DNA of 31,738 bases from CAZPUI01 sp964415525. GTDB lineage: Bacteria; Acidobacteriota; Holophagae; Holophagales; Holophagaceae. The notes under the pieces are model-generated. The model made no database searches. It had not been told where the DNA came from and saw nothing but the letters and a program-made list of their open reading frames with translations. The number at the start of each line of letters is the position of its first letter. Within the stretch, counting starts at the first letter, position 1. Of this stretch, positions 8,300 through 17,900 are shown piece by piece. The stretch spans positions 1 to 31,738 of the forward strand of contig CAYQAS010000043.1 in NCBI GenBank assembly GCA_964415525.1. Reading direction: 5' to 3'. The translations under genes were made by a program, and so were the position numbers.

Positions 8300-9442
8300 G
8301 TGAACGACAAGATGCGGATGCTCGCCTGGTTCCTCATGGCCATTCCTGTGGCGGCGGTGACATGGGGGATCGTCACCTTCGTTTTCCGCTTCATGCGCCT
8401 GGGTCAACAGGCAGGGCCGGAGTCGGATCAGCTGGTCCTCGGCGCCGTGTCCCAGAGTCTGCGAGAGCGAGGTGAGCTGGCCGACTCCCTGGGGCAGCTC
8501 CGCACGGTGCACGAGCGCATCCTGGATGCGCTGCCGATGGGGGTTCTCTGGCTGGACCGCCACCGTTGCGTGGCCGCCCTCAACAGCGCCGGTCGGCGTC
8601 TCCTGGCGGTGAAGCCCGGCGTGGTCGGGCTCAAGGCCAGCTTCGTGCTGGAGCCCTTTCCCTGGCTCCTGGAGGGCCTGACCCGCGTGCCTGGTCCCTC
8701 GTGGGTGTGCGACGGCGGCGGTCGGCGCTGGCGCATTCAGCGCATGGAGGCTCCAGACAAGATCGGGGCGCTGCTCCAGTTCGAGGACATCACGGAAGAG
8801 GAACTTGCCGAGCGGCGTCGCCTTCTGCGGGAACGCTTTGCGGAACTGGGGGAGATGACCGCCGGGGTGGCGCATCAGCTCAAGAACAGCCTCGCGGTGT
8901 TCAAGGGGCACGCCCAGCTGCTCAAGAAGAACGGCCCCGTGGACGTGGGCGAAGAACTGCTGGTGGAGACGGAGGATCTCGAACGTCTCGTCCAGCGCTT
9001 CCTGCAATGGGCCAAGCCGCTGGATCCACAGCTTGCGGATCTGGACCTCCATGAGATCGCTGGTCGTGCGGTGGACGAGGTGGGTCGACGCAGCTGCGCT
9101 CAGGGGCGCACCCTGGGACTGGAAGGACAGGGGCGGGCGCTGGCGGACACCATGCTGCTCTATCAGGCCCTGGTGAATCTGCTGGAGAACGCCTGCGAGG
9201 CCACACCCGCCGGGGGAAGGGTGCTCGTGAAGGTCTTCGACCAGGGCCTCCAGATCCTGGACGAAGGCTCGGGACTCGGTGAGGAGACCCTCACCCGCCT
9301 CCTCAAGCCCTTCGAGAGCGGCCGCCCCAGTGGCACCGGCCTGGGGCTTCCGCTGGCGCTCAAGTGGCTGAATGTCCAGGGCGCGGATCTGGACTTCCAG
9401 GTGCGTCCCGAAGGCGGCACCTGCACGCGGGTGCAGTGGTGA
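8300..9442 (+). CDS. NtrB-like PAS sensor histidine kinase
   Basis: 380 residues with a GTG start at 8300; GAGGAA lies about 8 nt upstream and the preceding stop is 21 nt away. One N-terminal membrane segment (8-30) is followed by a PAS-like region (about 68-165, LDALPMGVLWLDRHRCVAALN). The H-box is at 183-207 with the phospho-acceptor H192 in GVAHQLKNSL, the HxxxN arrangement of NtrB-type kinases. The ATPase domain has an N-box (NLLENACE, N297), G1 (DEGSGLG, 321-327) and G2 (GTGLGL, 345-350). All catalytic motifs are intact. No response regulator is adjacent, so it is an orphan; NtrB-like kinases usually pair with sigma-54 activators. Tight spacing suggests co-transcription with the sulfur genes, so it may sense redox or sulfur state (inference). 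Confidence 0.9.
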   Translation: MNDKMRMLAWFLMAIPVAAVTWGIVTFVFRFMRLGQQAGPESDQLVLGAVSQSLRERGELADSLGQLRTVHERILDALPMGVLWLDRHRCVAALNSAGRRLLAVKPGVVGLKASFVLEPFPWLLEGLTRVPGPSWVCDGGGRRWRIQRMEAPDKIGALLQFEDITEEELAERRRLLRERFAELGEMTAGVAHQLKNSLAVFKGHAQLLKKNGPVDVGEELLVETEDLERLVQRFLQWAKPLDPQLADLDLHEIAGRAVDEVGRRSCAQGRTLGLEGQGRALADTMLLYQALVNLLENACEATPAGGRVLVKVFDQGLQILDEGSGLGEETLTRLLKPFESGRPSGTGLGLPLALKWLNVQGADLDFQVRPEGGTCTRVQW

Positions 9443-9500
9443 GGCCTGGTTGTTAGCCGGGAATGGGGCATCAGCCAAGTCGGTTTGAGTGCCCTTCAGT

Positions 9501-12500
9501 TCAGTGGATTGCAATTGCCCAGCTGGAGAGGGCGTTTTGCACCGTGTCCGCCATGCTTCGCCAGGAGAAGTGCTGCGCTTGTTGAAGCCCACGGGCGATG
9601 AGGTCGTCGCGCCGGGCCTCGTCCTGCATGGCGAGGAGCGCCTCCTTCATGCCTTCCACGTGGTCGGGATCCACATAGAGCGCCGCTTCGCCTGCCACTT
9701 CGGGGATGGAGCTCGTGCGGCAGGTGATGACGGGACAACCACAGGTCATGGCTTCGAGAACCGGCAGACCGAAGCCTTCGTAGCGGGAAGGGTAGACCAG
9801 GGCCTGGGCCCCAGCGTAGGCGCACTGCAGGTCGGCATCGGAGAGCACCAGCAGGTGCAGGGGCGCTTCTCCGGAATACCCCTGGAATTCGGGCTCCAGC
9901 ACCGGGCGGGAGTTGGTGCAGACAATCGCGAAATCCTTGCGCCGGTCGCCCAGACGCTCGAAGGCCTGGAAGAAGAGCAGGGCGTTCTTGTAGCCGCTCT
10001 TCACGCCTGAGATGAGGAAATAGGGGCGATCGATGCCGTGCCGGGTACGGAAGGCCTGCACCTGCTCCTGGGACGGTCGGATGAAGTCGGTGCCGCAATG
10101 GGCCGTGGTCACGTGATCCGCCGGAACCTCCGGGAAGAAGCGCAGCAGGTCCTGAGTCGTGGAGTGGGAAATCGACAGGAACCGCTGGGCGTATCGAATG
10201 GCCTCATGCTTCTCGAGCCACTGCGCGTCCTGCAGGTCGAAGCCCATGCTCGAACCCATGACCTCCGGGATCATGTCTGGCACCAGCAGCGCTGCGGGCG
10301 TCGTGAGCGGCACCGTGTAGTAGGTGGAGGTGAAGTGCGTGATGCCTTTCAGGTCGCAGATGGCCTGGAGCATCTGGCGATCCGCCGCACGGTCCGGATT
10401 GATTTGGGGTGGCAGGTCCAGATACCGGATCCCTGGGAAACGGGGGGCTGTTCGGCCTCGGTCCAGCACGGTGATGAAAGCGCCAAAGCCGTTGGCAGAC
10501 CACTCCGCCAGCAGGCTCTTCCAGAGCCTCGAGATGCCGGTGGCGAAGCGGAAGAAGGTGCCATCCAGGGCGAAGTGAACCCCGGCGGCCTGGAGCCGCG
10601 CGAGGAGGGTCACGTGCTGGTTGTCCCGGGTCGCGGCTTCAAACGGCTGCTGCATCCAGCTCCTGAAGGCGGTTCCCGCCACCTCGCCCAGGCTGCCGTG
10701 CCAGGCCACCAGGGCCGCGCCTGCCTCCTGCGACAGGGGCTGGCGACTCATCAGGAAGTAGCCGCCCAGGATGTAGGCATGCCGCCCGTGGCGCGCGGCC
10801 AGTTGGGCCAGGCCTTCCGGTGAGTAGAAGAAGACATGCTGGCCGGATTCCGGTGTGAGATAGACCCAATCAGAGCCCTGGCCGACATAGAGGCCGGTGG
10901 ATCCCAGCACGACGTCCGGATCCGTGGAGAACAGGGCCGCCCACTCCTTGGCGGGATCCGCGAAGTGTTCGGCGCATTCGAAGACCGTCACCAGCTTCAC
11001 GGGCCGGTCGAAGGTGTGCCAGCGGAACCCTGCGGCGAACTCGCCGGACCCGTATTTGTCGAACGAGAAGAAATTCCAGCCCTGGTCCCGCATCAACCGC
11101 GCAAACAGGCCTGTGCCGCCGCCGAAGTCCGCGCTGCGGTGGTGCTTCTGCACCCCCAGGATCTCCAGGAGCCGCGGAAGCATGAGCGTGTTCGCGAGGG
11201 TGCGCGAGGCCTTGCCGGTGTCGAAGCGCTCGGGATCCTGGCCATAGGCTTCATCCAGCCAGTGGGGCGTGTCGGTCTGGAGGCTCTGGCAGGTCTGGCA
11301 TCGGTGGTAGGTCACCTCATGTCGGCCCAGCACGGTGCGCTGGAACTGCGCCTCGACTTCGCCGCCGCAGAGTCGGCAGTGGGGAACAGCCTCGACGGCC
11401 TTCGGCGGCATCACCGGCGCTCCGCGGTGGTGCAGGAACAGATTTTCCCCGCGGATGTCCTTCTCGCCGAGCAGGAACAGGAAGCCCTTTGGCCAGTCCT
11501 TGAGGCTCGCCACCGCCAGGGAGACGTTGGACTCGCGGTTGCCGACGAAATAGTTGCAGCGGGTTGCCAAAAGCGTGTCGACGAAGACCTCCTCCCCGAT
11601 GGCGGGGCCGTCTTGGCCGCTGAGGTGGACGCCGACGGTGGTGTGGGTCCGCACGGCCTGCGTGCAGAGGACGCGATCGCCATAGCGCTGCTGGAAGGCC
11701 TCCACCTGGGGGGAGGCATCCGTGAGCAGGAAGATCCCGATGGTGGGATTCAGCGCCACGATGCGGTCCACGAAGTCGAAGTAGCCTCCGTTGGTGCGGG
11801 CCAGACGTGGGGATTCCAGTACCTTGTCCGAGCCGCGGACGTGGACCCCCACCCAGGGCCGCCCTTGCATCTGTGCCTGAAAGAAGGCCTCTGCCCTGGC
11901 CTCAATGGTGGCGGTGGGCTTCAGGAACGTGCGGAAGAGTTCGGCGTAGAGCGCATCCTCGCCGCGACCGTGGTACCGGGACGTGGTGCCGATCCAGGGC
12001 AGGATGGCGCTCAGCGTGGTGTAGAAGTCGCTCACGACGACGGTTTCAGGCCGCGCGAAGAGTTGCTGGGCCGTGATGCGGGAACCTTCGCCATCCCACT
12101 TGTTCAGGTTCTCCTCCCGGAGGTTGTCCAGGCGCCACTTGGGTGGGAAGAAGGTCGCATCCGCGGGGATGTCCTCCATGCGGGCGGCGGGCAGATCCGC
12201 GAAGAACCGGCCACTGGCGTCCACATCCCCTTCGGCACGAAAGAGGCAGTTGCTGCCCCAGAGCACGATGGGCGTTCGGTGGGTCAACTCCGCCAGGAGC
12301 AACTGGATGGCGAGATGATGCCCTTCGCTCCAGAATCCATAGCCCCAGGCCTTGATGAGCAGGTAGCGCGGACCGGTTACACCGCTTGGGCGAACGTGCT
12401 CAGAGAGTTCGAAGCCCCGGGGGATGCCATAGCCTTCCCGAATCGCGTCCAGCAGCGGAGCGACAGCCTCGGTGAGCCCTCGCTCCGAGACATGCCGCGC

Positions 12501-14504
12501 GAGGATCTCCGCCTGGGGCAGGTTCGCCTGCCGGAAGAGATCCCAGGCCTGGGCAAGGTCGGGATCGTCCGTGGCCACCGGATCCTGAGCGGGTGTCGGC
12601 TCGACGTGGGCCTCGTCGCGGCACGGCAGTACAGGCTCCAGGGCGTCCAGGGTCCGCTCCAGGGCGCGGGTGAAGGAGGCGCCGAGAAAGGGGTGGTCCT
12701 GGAGGGTTTCGGGCTTGAGCCGTTTGCGGAACTTCTGGAGTTTGCGGGGGTGCTGGGCGAGGTCGTGGGCCGTCGCGAAATAGTCTTCCAGCGAGTGGGT
12801 GACCAGGTCGGGAAGCCCCAGGGTCTGCAACAGACTCGACGCCACCCGTGAGGGGAAGGCTTCACCTTGGTAAGTAAGCACTGGCAGGCCCGCCAGCAGG
12901 GCGTCCGCGGCGGTCGTGTGGGCGTTGTACGGCCACGTGTCCAGGAAAAGATCCGCCACCCGGTAGCGGGCGAGGTGATCCTCCACCAGGGGCGTGCGTC
13001 CCGCGAAGACGAGGCGATCCGGTTCGACCCCATGAGCTTCCGCGGCCTTGCGGAGGTTCTCCTGGCTCAATTCGTTGCGGGAGACGAGCCACAGGACGCT
13101 GCCGGGGTTCGCCGCCAGAAGCCGCATCCATATTTCGAAGAGGCGCGGGTGAACCTTGTAGTCGTGGCTGAAGGCGCAGAAGACGAAGCCGCGCTCGGGC
13201 AAGCCATAGTCCTTGCGCCGCTTCGGCGCGGCCACCTCCAGCCCGGAGGGCAGGGGAAGGTAGCAGTGCTCCAGGTAAGCGGGCCGTTCGGTGTAGAAGG
13301 CACGGTGGGATTCGGGGATGACCGTGCGGTCCGCCAGGATGTAGTCGATGCAGTCCAGACCCAGTGTGCCGGGGTAGCCCAGGTAGTTGACCTGGATGGG
13401 GGCCGGGCGGTGGCTGAAGATCTCGGTGCGGCTGTCGGTGGTGTAGCCCGCGAGATCGATGGCGATGTCCACTTCCAGCTTCCGCAGCAGTTCCGCGATC
13501 TGGCGGGCGGAGAGGTCCTTGGCGTCGATGAAATGGTCGAAAGCCGCTATGAACCGGGCGCGGAGTCGGCTCCCGTCGTCGATGCCCAGGTGGATGCCGA
13601 TGGTCTCAAAGCGCGTCTTGTCGTGGGTCTCGATCACACCGGCCATCAGGTGGCCCACGGGATGCTCCCGTAGGTCGGGCGAGATATAGGCGATGCGCTT
13701 GCGCGCGTGTCCGTAGCGCTGACCCGTCCAAAGCGGCTGGGGCGCGGGATGGGCGGGCGAGGGGGCGAACCGGTCGGCAAAGATCCGTGCGCAGCGGTAG
13801 TGGTCCTCCGCGCTGTCGGAAAGGGCCATGTAGGCCAAGGTCTTGCACGTGCGCTTGCCTTCCCGAATGCCTTCGGTGATCCGCTGGGTCAGCGGCTCCA
13901 GGTCCGTCCAGTCGCAGTGGTGCATGCGCTCGTAGAGCAGCAGGCCCAGGGCGTAGGGATAGTCGGGATTGACCTGAAGCAGCCGCTCGAAAGTGGCGAC
14001 CGCCTCCGGTCCCAGCTTGAACTCCGTTAGCAGGATCCCGCTGTTGCCGAGAGCGTTCTCGTGGCTCGGATCGACCTCAAGGACTTGTTGAAACCTGAGG
14101 AGGGCATCCTTCTGACGGTGCATGTCATGGAGCAGCACGCCGCTGTTCACCATGGCCTCGGTGTATTTGGGGTCCAGGGCGATGGCCCTGTCGAAGGCGG
14201 CCAAGGCTTCGTCCCGTCGATGGAATGCCTGCAGGGCGACCCCCTGGATGAACCACAACTGGGCAAAGGCAGGGTTTGCGGCCGTGCCGACTTGGGCTGA
14301 GGCCAGTGCCTCGGTGCTGCGGCCCGTCTGGAGCAGGATCACGGCCAGGGAATACAGGGCGGTGCCGTTCTCGGGCGCGACCGAGAGGATCCTCCGGAAG
14401 AGCGCCTCTGCCTCCTCTAGTCGGCCCTGCTGCTGGAGGTTGATGGCCGTCAGGAGCGGATTTTCGGCAGGTGCGGTCGGTGTCATCACGGAACCAGGGG
14501 TCAT
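9501..14504 (-). CDS. TPR-GT41 / NodZ-like / methyltransferase / GT4 multi-enzyme glycosylation protein
   Basis: About 1667 residues from ATG 14504. In order: TPR repeats (about 14-195, e.g. AEALFRRILSVAPENGTAL); a SPINDLY/OGT-type GT41 domain (about 265-625) with SPDLREHPVGHL (275-286) and LFLDTWPYNAHTTAADALL (519-537); a NodZ/O-fucosyltransferase-like domain (about 710-1025) with GVHVRGSDK (886-894); a segment with zinc-type CxxC pairs (C1043/C1046 and C1069/C1072) leading into a class I SAM methyltransferase (DFGGGTGLFARL, 1126-1137); and a GT4 retaining glycosyltransferase (about 1310-1660) with YPSRYEGFGLPVLEAM (1571-1586). GT41 enzymes place GlcNAc or another sugar on Ser/Thr; NodZ-like enzymes transfer fucose from GDP-fucose. 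There is no signal peptide, so it acts in the cytoplasm. The frame is open to 14726, but that part has no family resemblance; starts at 14543 and 14486 also remain possible. It follows the giant Ser/Thr repeat protein on the same strand, its probable substrate (inference). Confidence 0.9.
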   Translation of the reverse strand: MTPGSVMTPTAPAENPLLTAINLQQQGRLEEAEALFRRILSVAPENGTALYSLAVILLQTGRSTEALASAQVGTAANPAFAQLWFIQGVALQAFHRRDEALAAFDRAIALDPKYTEAMVNSGVLLHDMHRQKDALLRFQQVLEVDPSHENALGNSGILLTEFKLGPEAVATFERLLQVNPDYPYALGLLLYERMHHCDWTDLEPLTQRITEGIREGKRTCKTLAYMALSDSAEDHYRCARIFADRFAPSPAHPAPQPLWTGQRYGHARKRIAYISPDLREHPVGHLMAGVIETHDKTRFETIGIHLGIDDGSRLRARFIAAFDHFIDAKDLSARQIAELLRKLEVDIAIDLAGYTTDSRTEIFSHRPAPIQVNYLGYPGTLGLDCIDYILADRTVIPESHRAFYTERPAYLEHCYLPLPSGLEVAAPKRRKDYGLPERGFVFCAFSHDYKVHPRLFEIWMRLLAANPGSVLWLVSRNELSQENLRKAAEAHGVEPDRLVFAGRTPLVEDHLARYRVADLFLDTWPYNAHTTAADALLAGLPVLTYQGEAFPSRVASSLLQTLGLPDLVTHSLEDYFATAHDLAQHPRKLQKFRKRLKPETLQDHPFLGASFTRALERTLDALEPVLPCRDEAHVEPTPAQDPVATDDPDLAQAWDLFRQANLPQAEILARHVSERGLTEAVAPLLDAIREGYGIPRGFELSEHVRPSGVTGPRYLLIKAWGYGFWSEGHHLAIQLLLAELTHRTPIVLWGSNCLFRAEGDVDASGRFFADLPAARMEDIPADATFFPPKWRLDNLREENLNKWDGEGSRITAQQLFARPETVVVSDFYTTLSAILPWIGTTSRYHGRGEDALYAELFRTFLKPTATIEARAEAFFQAQMQGRPWVGVHVRGSDKVLESPRLARTNGGYFDFVDRIVALNPTIGIFLLTDASPQVEAFQQRYGDRVLCTQAVRTHTTVGVHLSGQDGPAIGEEVFVDTLLATRCNYFVGNRESNVSLAVASLKDWPKGFLFLLGEKDIRGENLFLHHRGAPVMPPKAVEAVPHCRLCGGEVEAQFQRTVLGRHEVTYHRCQTCQSLQTDTPHWLDEAYGQDPERFDTGKASRTLANTLMLPRLLEILGVQKHHRSADFGGGTGLFARLMRDQGWNFFSFDKYGSGEFAAGFRWHTFDRPVKLVTVFECAEHFADPAKEWAALFSTDPDVVLGSTGLYVGQGSDWVYLTPESGQHVFFYSPEGLAQLAARHGRHAYILGGYFLMSRQPLSQEAGAALVAWHGSLGEVAGTAFRSWMQQPFEAATRDNQHVTLLARLQAAGVHFALDGTFFRFATGISRLWKSLLAEWSANGFGAFITVLDRGRTAPRFPGIRYLDLPPQINPDRAADRQMLQAICDLKGITHFTSTYYTVPLTTPAALLVPDMIPEVMGSSMGFDLQDAQWLEKHEAIRYAQRFLSISHSTTQDLLRFFPEVPADHVTTAHCGTDFIRPSQEQVQAFRTRHGIDRPYFLISGVKSGYKNALLFFQAFERLGDRRKDFAIVCTNSRPVLEPEFQGYSGEAPLHLLVLSDADLQCAYAGAQALVYPSRYEGFGLPVLEAMTCGCPVITCRTSSIPEVAGEAALYVDPDHVEGMKEALLAMQDEARRDDLIARGLQQAQHFSWRSMADTVQNALSSWAIAIH

Positions 14505-14726
14505 GGGTCGGTCCAAGTCAGGCGGAGTGCTTCGGGGCAGCATCCGTGTTCGGCGAGTCGCAAAGGGCTCGGATTCCAGCGGGTTCGCAAAGTCCCTGCC
14601 GGATGTCGGGCGTGTTAACGGTAGCTCTAGGCAAGTTCTCGACGCCGCCGCCAGGGGCCTTGAGATTGCACAAGGCCAAATGTGCACGGAGGGCAAAAAC
14701 GCCGTCGAGCGGCGGAGGAGGACCAA

Positions 14727-14933
14727 CAGCGTTCTGAACCATCGCCTGCGCAGGGGCTCACGATCTTCGCACTCGCCCGCCTCGGATACCTTTCCGAGCC
14801 CGAGACAAGCGCTTGATGCTGCTCATGGATGGATACCAATTGCCCACCTCCATGCCTTTGGCGCAAAGAGGGTGCCAGGGCAGCGGTGAGGTGGGCCGGA
14901 TTCGAACCTGGGGACAAATCAGGAATAAGGACC
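14727..14933. other. Spacer between the repeat protein and its downstream glycosylation gene
   Basis: No credible gene. It holds a small 6-bp hairpin (CTCGGA 14781-14786 with TCCGAG 14793-14798) and a GGTTCGAATCC-like string on the minus strand (14898-14908) that resembles a tRNA T-arm without the rest of a tRNA. The promoter for the glycosylation gene, if separate, should lie in 14505-14933. Confidence 0.4.
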
Positions 14934-14964
14934 GGCGCACCTGCATTCAGGGTGCAGGTGCGCC
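14934..14964 (-). terminator. Hairpin terminator after the giant repeat gene
   Basis: A perfect 12-bp stem (GGCGCACCTGCA, 14934-14945, with its complement 14953-14964) encloses a 7-nt loop, starting 16 nt beyond the stop codon of the minus-strand giant gene. On that strand it is followed by GGTCCTTATTCC, only moderately U-rich, so termination may be partial and allow read-through to the glycosylation gene. Confidence 0.65.
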
Positions 14965-14979
14965 AGGATAGCGATTCGA

Positions 14980-17900
14980 TCAGAAGTTCAGGTGTGCGAT
15001 CTGATCGGTGGTCAGGGCTGCGATCTGGGCCGAGGTCAAGGCCAAGGTCTGGGACACCGAGAACGCCTCGATCTGTTCCGTGGTGAGGGCCTGGATCTGA
15101 CTCGTGAGCAGCTTGATGATCTGCGTGGTGGAGAGCACCGCGATGTCGTCTGTGGTGACGGCGGCGATCTGGGAGGTGCTCAGGGATGTCAGTTGGGATG
15201 TGGTCAGGGCCCGCACTTGCGTAGAGGTCAGTGCGGCGATGGCATCGGTGGTGAGGGCATTCACAATGGTGGTGCTGAGGGCCACCACTGCGCTGGTGCT
15301 CAGTTGGGCGAGGTCCTGGGTTTCCAGGGCCACAGCTTGGGTCGTCGTGAAGGCTCCGGCCTGGGCCACGGTGAGCGCCCTGGCTTGTGTGGTCGTCAGG
15401 GCGACGATTTGATCGCTGGTGAGCGCCTGGATCTGGACGGTGTTGAAGGTCGTCGTGCTCAGGCTGGGGATTTGATCCGTCGTCAGGGCCTGGATCTGGG
15501 TCGTCGAGAGCTTGGCGACCTGGGTCGTGGTGAGGTTGCTGACGCTGGTGGTGCTGAGGGCAGAGATCTGACCCGTGGTGAGGGCGCCAATTTGATTCAG
15601 GGTCAGGGCTCGCACCTGAGCCGTGCCCAGGGCGTTGATCCCATCCGTGCTGAGGGCGCTGAGGGCGGTGGTGGTCATGCCCGCCAGGGCCGTGGTGGTC
15701 AGGGCGGCGAGATCCTGGGTTTCCAGAGCGGCGGCCTGGTCGGTGCCGAATGCACCCACCTGGGCGGCGGAGAGGTTCTTCACTTGATCCACGCCGAGGG
15801 CCACGATCTGGTCTGTCGTGAGGGCCTTGACTTGAGAGGTGGTGAGGGCCTTGACCTGGGTGGTGGTCAGGGCTCCGATCCCTTCCGTCGTCAGGGCGCT
15901 GACGGCAGAGGTGCCCATCGCCGCCAGTGCGGAGGTGGTGAGGCGCACCAGGTCCTGGGTCTCGAAGGCTGCTACCTGATCGGTGCCGAGGGCGGACGCC
16001 TGGGTGGCGGTCAGCAGGCTGGCCTGTGAGGTGGTGAGGGCGGCCACCTGGTCGGTGGTGAGCGCCTTGATCTGGGTGGTGGTCAGGGCGGCGGTGTTCA
16101 GGCTGCTGACCTGACTGGTTCCGATCGCCTGGATCTGGCCGGTGGACAGCTTGGAGATCTGCAGCGTGCTCATCGCTTGAATGACTTGCGACGGCAGGCT
16201 GGAAATCTGGTCGGTCGTCAGGGCGGTGACCTGCGTGGTGGTCAGGGCCTTGATCTGGTCGGTGCCGAGGGCGGCGATGCCATCCGTCGACAGGCTGCTG
16301 ATGGCGGTGGTGTTCATGGCCGCCAAGGCGGTGGTGGTAAGTGCGGCCAGATCCTGGGTTTCCATGGCTGCAGCCTGGCTGCTGCCAAGGGCGGCAACCT
16401 GTGAAGCCGCGAGACTCCGGGCCTGATCGGTATCAAGGGCGACGATCTGGTCTGTATTCAGCGCTGCCACCTGGGCCGAGGTCAGCGCGCGGGTCTGGTA
16501 TGTGCTGAGGTTGGCGACGCTGGAGGTGCTCAGGGCGGCGATGGCGGAGGTCGTGAGCGCCGCCAGGGCGTTGGTGGTGAAGGAAACCAGATCCTGGGCT
16601 TCCATGGCCGCGATCTGATCCGAACTGAGCGCGGCGGATTGAGCCGTGGTCAGGCCACGCGCCTGGGTGGTGGTCAAGGCGACGATCTGATCCGTGTTCA
16701 GGGCCTGGATCTGGCTCGTGTTGAGGGCCGAAGTCGCCAGTCTGGAGATCTGGGTCGTCGTCAGCGCCTGGACCTGACTGGTGGAAAGCTTGTTGATCTG
16801 GGTTGTGGCCAGGGCGGCAATTGTCTGCGTGGTGAAGGCCGCCACTTGATCGGTGGTGAGTGCGGTGAGTTGGGCGGAAGAGAGGGCCCGGGCTTGGGCC
16901 GTGCCCAGTGCGGCGATGCCTTCCGTGGTCAGGGATCCGAGGGCGGTGGTGTTGAGGGCACCGATGGCAGAGGTGCTCAGCTGGGCCAGGTCACTGGTTT
17001 CCAGGGCGGCCACTTGATCGGAGCCCAGGGCGCCGGCTTGGAGGGCGGTGAGCCGACTCGCCTGAGTGGTGCTGAAGGCGGCGATCTGTTCCGTCGTCAG
17101 AGCGACCATCTGGGTGGTGGTCAGTCCGGTTGTCGTCAGGCTGGCGATCTGGTCCGACGTGAAGGCGGCAATCTGACTGGTGCTCAGCTTGCCAATCTGG
17201 GCCGTGGTGAGGGCGGCGACCCCCGTTGGCGTCAGGGCGGCGATCTGGGATGTGTTCAGGGCGCCGACCTGCGTGGTGGTGAGGGCTTGGATCTGAGCGG
17301 AGCCCAGAGCGCCCATACCCTCGGTTGTCAGGGCATTCAGGGCGGTCGTGTTGAAGGCGGCGATTGCAGTAGAAGTCAGAGCGGCAAGATCCTGGGTTTC
17401 GAGTGCGGCAGCCTGCGTGCTGCCCAGGGCTGCGACTTGTGAGGCGGCGAGGCTGCGGGCCTGATCGGTATCCAGGGCCACGATCTGGTCCGTATTCAGC
17501 GCTGCCATCTGGGAGGTGGTCAACGCCCGCGTTTGCGAGGTGCTGAGATCCGCCACACTTGCGGTGCTCATGGCGGCGACGGCGGAGGTCGTGAGGGCGG
17601 CCAGGGCGTTGGTGGTGAAGGAAACCAGGTCCTGGGCTTCCATGGCGGCGATCTGATCCGAGCTGAGCGCGGCCGATTGGGCCGTGGTCAGGCCACGCGC
17701 CTGGGTGGTGGTCAACGCGACGATCTGATCCGTATTCAGGGCCTGGACCTGACTCGTGGTAAGGGCGGAGGTGGTCAGGCGACTGATTTGAGAGGTCGTC
17801 AGGGCTTGGATCTGATCCGTTTCGAGCTTGGAGATTTGGCTGGAGATCAGTGCCTGGATGCTCTGGGTGGTCAGGGCCGCGACCTGATCGGTCGTGAGTG

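Noticed and set aside
10836..12851. A 671-codon plus-strand open frame
   Set aside because: It is antisense to the multi-enzyme glycosylation protein, with Gly/Val/Glu-rich shadow composition and no motifs.
14880..14960. tRNA T-arm-like GGTTCGAATCC on the minus strand
   Set aside because: The T-stem does not pair fully, and no acceptor, D or anticodon arms can be formed around it. No tRNA gene or att site can be supported.
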